Positions 5,857 through 8,452 of a DNA stretch of 8,452 bases are shown in pieces. Under the pieces are notes generated by a model. The model was given only the letters and a program-made list of their open reading frames with translations, did not search any database and was not told the DNA's origin. Location of the stretch: contig JAPLBW010000102.1 in the NCBI GenBank assembly GCA_026392555.1, forward strand, positions 1 to 8,452. Reading direction: 5' to 3'. Made by a program: the position numbers and the translations under genes. Origin of the DNA: Actinomycetota bacterium. Lineage in GTDB: Bacteria; Actinomycetota; Actinomycetes; UBA12327. Numbering within the stretch: position 1 is the first letter of the stretch; every line of letters starts with the position of its first letter.

Positions 5857-6654
5857 ATGCTCAAAGCATCACGTCGTTCCCTGACGCTTGCTATTAGCGC
5901 TGGGCTTTTGGCCTCGCTGGTCAGTCCTGTTGTGGCATCCGCACAAGCCGATGCTGGCAGTGTCTCGGGTCCTGAATCGCCAATCCAAGGACCATCCACG
6001 AAGCCTCCGGCCGTTGAGGTGATTTCTCCGGTCACCCCTCCACTGGCGCAACCCCAGCCAGCCAAAGTCTTATTGAAAAAGGGTTCGCGCGGAATTGCTG
6101 TCTTGAAGTTGGAACAACGCGTTCACATGCTCAAGCCCGACCGCGTCTATGACGCCAAGACGGTTGTTCGCGTCAAGCAAATCCAAAAGTGGGCCAAGGT
6201 ATCCCGCACCGGGGCTGTTGACACCTCCACTGATCGCATCATTTCCAACTGGAATCGATCGCGCGCTGGTAAGAGCGTTGCCGCACAGGTTCGCACAACC
6301 TCTCGTCTCGCAAGCATCATTGACATGGCACGACGCTATTCAGGTCGTCCCTATGCGGCCGGTGGCGCGGGTCCTAGCTCGTTCGACTGCTCTGGATTCA
6401 CCAGCTACGTCATTGAACGGGCGATCGGGCGCACCTTGCCGCACCAATCAGGTGAGCAGGCCTCAACAGTGCGACGCATCTCGCGCTCGCAAGCGCGTCC
6501 CGGTGACCTGGTCTTCTTTACCCATGGTGGCCACGTCTATCACGTGGGGATCTATGCGGGGGGTAGTCGGCTCTACCACGCATCCGAGCCGGGCACGCGT
6601 TCTGGCTTGGGCCCGATCTTTTCCGGTAGCGTCTTTTTCGGTCGTGTGGTCTAA
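5857..6654 (+). CDS. Secreted NlpC/P60 peptidoglycan endopeptidase
   Basis: A 265-residue exported protein expected to cut peptide bonds within peptidoglycan stems. A Sec signal peptide (MLKASRRSLT, then a hydrophobic core, and PVVASAQA near residues 24-31) has a likely cleavage site after ASA. A proline-rich linker follows (about 35-69). Residues about 70-130 (LLKKGSRGIAVLKLEQRVHM, then VYDAKTVVRVKQIQKWAKV) resemble a peptidoglycan-binding domain of the PG_binding_1 type. The catalytic NlpC/P60 domain (about 150-265) has Cys178 in FDCSGFTSYV, His229 in YHVGIYAG and His241 in LYHASEPG as the expected triad, plus RPGDLVFF (214-221). The ATG has GAGGG about 10 bases upstream, directly after the c-di-AMP riboswitch, which should set its expression. 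It is followed 87 bases later by a secreted transpeptidase gene. The exact bond cut (commonly D-Glu to meso-DAP in such enzymes) is not determinable here. Confidence 0.93.
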   Translation: MLKASRRSLTLAISAGLLASLVSPVVASAQADAGSVSGPESPIQGPSTKPPAVEVISPVTPPLAQPQPAKVLLKKGSRGIAVLKLEQRVHMLKPDRVYDAKTVVRVKQIQKWAKVSRTGAVDTSTDRIISNWNRSRAGKSVAAQVRTTSRLASIIDMARRYSGRPYAAGGAGPSSFDCSGFTSYVIERAIGRTLPHQSGEQASTVRRISRSQARPGDLVFFTHGGHVYHVGIYAGGSRLYHASEPGTRSGLGPIFSGSVFFGRVV

Positions 6655-6741
6655 GGACTTTTGCGGACCTTGGCCCCGGTAGGGCACACTTATTCCAGGC
6701 CATGGTGATCTGGCCGCTCGGGATCGGTGAAGGGCGAAAAC
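6655..6741 (+). promoter_or_regulatory. Gap between NlpC/P60 and L,D-transpeptidase genes
   Basis: These 87 bases lack a convincing intrinsic terminator, so read-through from the riboswitch-controlled transcript is possible. A weak promoter (TTGGCC, then TATTCC about 15 bases on, near 6670-6696) could serve the downstream gene by itself. The Shine-Dalgarno AAGGG (6730-6734) lies 7 bases before the ATG at 6742. Confidence 0.3.
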
Positions 6742-7611
6742 ATGCACAGGGCTGGGGTGCGGGCGAGCATTTGTGCTGTGGCTGCCCTCGGCCTGAGTGC
6801 CCTGACAGTTCCCACGGCTGGTGCCGCGGTTATTGCTCCCCCCACAACACCACCTCCGGCTACGTCACCGAGTCCGACTCCTACTCCTCGGCCCACCCCT
6901 ACCCCGACGCCAAAGCCCACGCCGCGCCCTCTGACTAAGTGTCAAATCGCTGCGGCGGCGAAGAACACGACCGCGTCCAAACCGTTCTACCGAGCGGCCA
7001 CAAAATTTGGCATGCGCGATGGGGGGCCCAAGTCGATCAATCATGTGCGTGAGGTTCAGTACCGATTGCGATGGGCCAGGGTCTACAAGGGCTCGGTCAC
7101 TGGTTCGTTCGGATCGGCCACTCGTCGCGCTGTGCGCACCTTCCAGTCAAAGAATTGCTTGACCCAAACGGGGAACGCAGATGTGCAGACTTGGTCCGTA
7201 CTGATCCAAAAGACGGTGCGATTTCGATCATCGATTCCCACAGTGTGTCGGGGCGAAGGCTGGCACTCCTGTTACGACCGAGCATCGCACCAAGATTTCC
7301 TGTTTAAGAATGGAAAGATGTGGAACGTGTGGTTGGTTCGTGGCGGGATGTATTCCGCCCAAACTCGCACGGGCAATTTCAAGGTCACGGCCCGTTACAC
7401 CGAAAAGGAATCCTCGCTCTATCACGTGCAGATGTACTACTTCATGCCTCACTCGGGTGGTGAAGGTCAGCATGGCTCGGGGTTTATGGTCGATCCCTGG
7501 GTGGGTCACTCCCACGGCTGCATCAACATGTACATCAAGGATGCCAAGGTCCTGTTTAACCTCACGCGTGGCGACCCCCTTCACGTCACCGTCTACGGAG
7601 CCTGGGACTAG
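6742..7611 (+). CDS. Secreted L,D-transpeptidase (YkuD) with peptidoglycan-binding-like region
   Basis: A 289-residue exported protein expected to make 3-3 cross-links in peptidoglycan or anchor proteins to it. It begins with a signal peptide (MHRAGVRASI, a hydrophobic stretch, cleavage near TAGAA at 25-29). A Pro/Thr/Ser-rich linker with PTPTP repeats follows (about 33-64). Residues about 97-158 (INHVREVQYRLRW, GSFGSATRRAVRTFQSKNCL) fit a PG_binding_1 domain. The YkuD catalytic domain (about 183-287) contains TRTGNFKV (208-215), His244, and the signature HSHGCINM (256-263) with nucleophile Cys260 and His258. Four cysteines outside the active site (67, 139, 169, 177) could form disulfides in the exported protein. 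I chose the ATG at 6742 over an in-frame GTG at 6727 because AAGGG lies 7 bases upstream of it and the signal peptide then starts normally. It sits downstream of the NlpC/P60 hydrolase, so the pair combines cutting and cross-linking. Confidence 0.9.
   Translation: MHRAGVRASICAVAALGLSALTVPTAGAAVIAPPTTPPPATSPSPTPTPRPTPTPTPKPTPRPLTKCQIAAAAKNTTASKPFYRAATKFGMRDGGPKSINHVREVQYRLRWARVYKGSVTGSFGSATRRAVRTFQSKNCLTQTGNADVQTWSVLIQKTVRFRSSIPTVCRGEGWHSCYDRASHQDFLFKNGKMWNVWLVRGGMYSAQTRTGNFKVTARYTEKESSLYHVQMYYFMPHSGGEGQHGSGFMVDPWVGHSHGCINMYIKDAKVLFNLTRGDPLHVTVYGAWD
6838..6933 (+). repeat. Pro/Thr-rich linker coded by short degenerate repeats
   Basis: This stretch codes for repeated P-T and P-S pairs with occasional R and K (for example PSPTPTPRPTPTPTPKPT), from near-repeats of a CCNAC(T/C) unit. 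It is a flexible wall-spanning linker between the signal peptide and the folded domains, and such tracts are prone to length variation. Confidence 0.7.
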
Positions 7612-7673
7612 TCTTTCGTCCCTTTTTGGTGCCCCGATGGGCGAAAACTCTGGCTATCCGTCACACTTAGGGA
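7612..7673 (+). other. Gap between L,D-transpeptidase and Rieske oxygenase genes
   Basis: It contains a small hairpin GCCC-CGAT-GGGC (7631-7642) followed by GAAAA rather than a U-tract, so it is not a convincing terminator on the plus strand. TATCCG (7655-7660) could be a -10 box for the oxygenase gene. Both are weak. Confidence 0.25.
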
Positions 7674-8452
7674 ATGTTCAAAAACTTTTGGTACGCGATT
7701 GCGTTCAGTGAAGAAATCACTGCGGCCCCCTCCAAGCACCGATTGCTGGCCCAGGATTTGGTCCTGTGGCGCGCGAGCAATGGTCAGGTGCGTGCGCTGA
7801 GCAACACCTGCATTCACCGTGGCGGCAGCTTGTCCCAGGGCAAGGTCGAAGACGACAACATTACGTGTCCGTATCACGGTTGGGGATTTGGTGGCGACGG
7901 TGCATGCACTGTCATTCCGGCCAACGGTCGGGGCAAGCCGATTTCCAAGCGCGCGCGAGTTGACAGCTACCCCGTCGAAGAGCGTTATGGCTGGATCTGG
8001 GTATTCCCCGGAGATATTCCCGAAGAAGAGCGTGTGCCCATCCCTGACCTGTCCTTCATGGATGACCCGGAGTATCGCTCGGTCAGTGGCGAGTGGACGT
8101 GGAATGCAAACTACGAGCGCGTAGTAGAAAACGGAACGGACCAATCGCACACGCCGTTTGTGCACGGTGGAGTTTTTGGTGACCCCAAAGCACCACCGGT
8201 TGAAGAGTTTGAAATTGAAGTCGGTGAATGGTGGGCTCGACTTACCGTCGAGCAGTTCTCGCCTAATACGCCCGCTGGCAAGCTGACCCAGATCTTCCCC
8301 AAGTCACGTGCCTATAAGGAAGACGAACCCACGCCTCCAGTGTTGGTGAAGACCGCGTTCTTCTTCCCCTCCATCGTCATGATCGACCTCACGATTCCTA
8401 AGCTGGGTCGCCAGGTCATCTGGGATACCAATATTCACGTCGATGAATACAC
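7674..8452 (+). CDS. Rieske [2Fe-2S] non-heme iron oxygenase, N-terminal part (cut by window edge)
   Basis: At least 259 codons remain open to the right edge. The protein starts MFKNFWYAIAFSEEI, a usual start for single-component Rieske oxygenases. The Rieske cluster ligands are Cys46/His48 in NTCIHRGG and Cys65/His68 in CPYHGWGF, spaced normally. The catalytic domain then shows ERVVENGTDQSHTPFVHGG (about 148-166), matching the E-N-x-x-D-x-x-H-x-x-x-x-H motif with two His ligands of the mononuclear iron; the third ligand (Asp) would be past the edge. The overall look resembles the vanillate demethylase / pheophorbide a oxygenase group; the substrate is unknown. It would need a reductase partner not seen here. 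The ATG is the first possible start because an in-frame TAG precedes it by two codons; AGGGA lies directly against the ATG, too close for a normal Shine-Dalgarno, so the leader may be very short. Confidence 0.88.
   Translation, partial: MFKNFWYAIAFSEEITAAPSKHRLLAQDLVLWRASNGQVRALSNTCIHRGGSLSQGKVEDDNITCPYHGWGFGGDGACTVIPANGRGKPISKRARVDSYPVEERYGWIWVFPGDIPEEERVPIPDLSFMDDPEYRSVSGEWTWNANYERVVENGTDQSHTPFVHGGVFGDPKAPPVEEFEIEVGEWWARLTVEQFSPNTPAGKLTQIFPKSRAYKEDEPTPPVLVKTAFFFPSIVMIDLTIPKLGRQVIWDTNIHVDEY

Noticed and set aside
6149..6682. A 177-codon plus-strand reading frame in another phase
   Set aside because: Lies within the NlpC/P60 catalytic gene and has a low-complexity Arg/Ser/Pro composition typical of an out-of-frame shadow.
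7631..7646. Hairpin GCCC-CGAT-GGGC as an intrinsic terminator after the transpeptidase gene
   Set aside because: The stem is only 4 bp and is followed by A residues, not a U-tract, on the plus strand.
7608..8165. A 185-codon minus-strand reading frame
   Set aside because: It is antisense to the Rieske oxygenase, whose cluster and iron motifs are clear on the plus strand.
1..8452. Mobile elements, CRISPR arrays, tRNA or rRNA genes, toxin-antitoxin or defence systems
   Set aside because: Searched by eye on both strands; no transposase motifs, regular spacer arrays, cloverleaf-like segments or conserved rRNA blocks were seen.

Overview
The window looks like a chromosomal piece of a moderately high-GC actinobacterium. 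The evidence is the IdeR/DtxR-type iron regulator with the full actinobacterial metal-site pattern, a c-di-AMP (ydaO-type) riboswitch in front of a cell-wall hydrolase, the citrate synthase/SerC/PdxH neighbourhood, and several genes that appear to start with leaderless transcripts. I cannot name a genus. There is no sign of a mobile element, CRISPR array, tRNA or rRNA, and codon use looks even along the window.

Left part (1-3317): a minus-strand pair, citrate synthase followed 30 bases later by the start of phosphoserine aminotransferase serC (cut by the window edge). It is transcribed away from a plus-strand pair, pdxH (PLP synthase) and an MFS exporter that overlaps the pdxH stop by GTGA. 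SerC is a PLP enzyme and PdxH makes PLP, so the divergent pairs have a loose metabolic link. The 126-base gap between citA and pdxH carries inverted repeats and a pdxH promoter.

Middle (3386-5500): a class I DNA photolyase on the minus strand and a DtxR/IdeR-family metalloregulator on the plus strand, sharing an 84-base divergent promoter region. Both, like pdxH, have a TANNNT box ending exactly 6 bases before the start codon and no usable Shine-Dalgarno, which predicts leaderless mRNAs.

Right part (5501-7611): a long non-coding leader holding a c-di-AMP riboswitch, then a secreted NlpC/P60 peptidase and a secreted L,D-transpeptidase (YkuD). Both have a peptidoglycan-binding-like region before the catalytic domain. 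Together they form a small cell-wall remodelling unit, with the hydrolase (and by read-through perhaps the transpeptidase) under c-di-AMP control. The most interesting structure is in this leader: the P1 helix of the aptamer, an 11-bp perfect alternative hairpin at its 5' side, and a hairpin displaying the ribosome binding site at its 3' side, which cannot all form together. Upstream lies an imperfect 17-base direct repeat flanking a 10-base palindrome.

The window ends (7674-8452) inside a Rieske non-heme iron oxygenase of unknown substrate. I found no wholly unknown protein system; the novelty is in the regulatory architecture.
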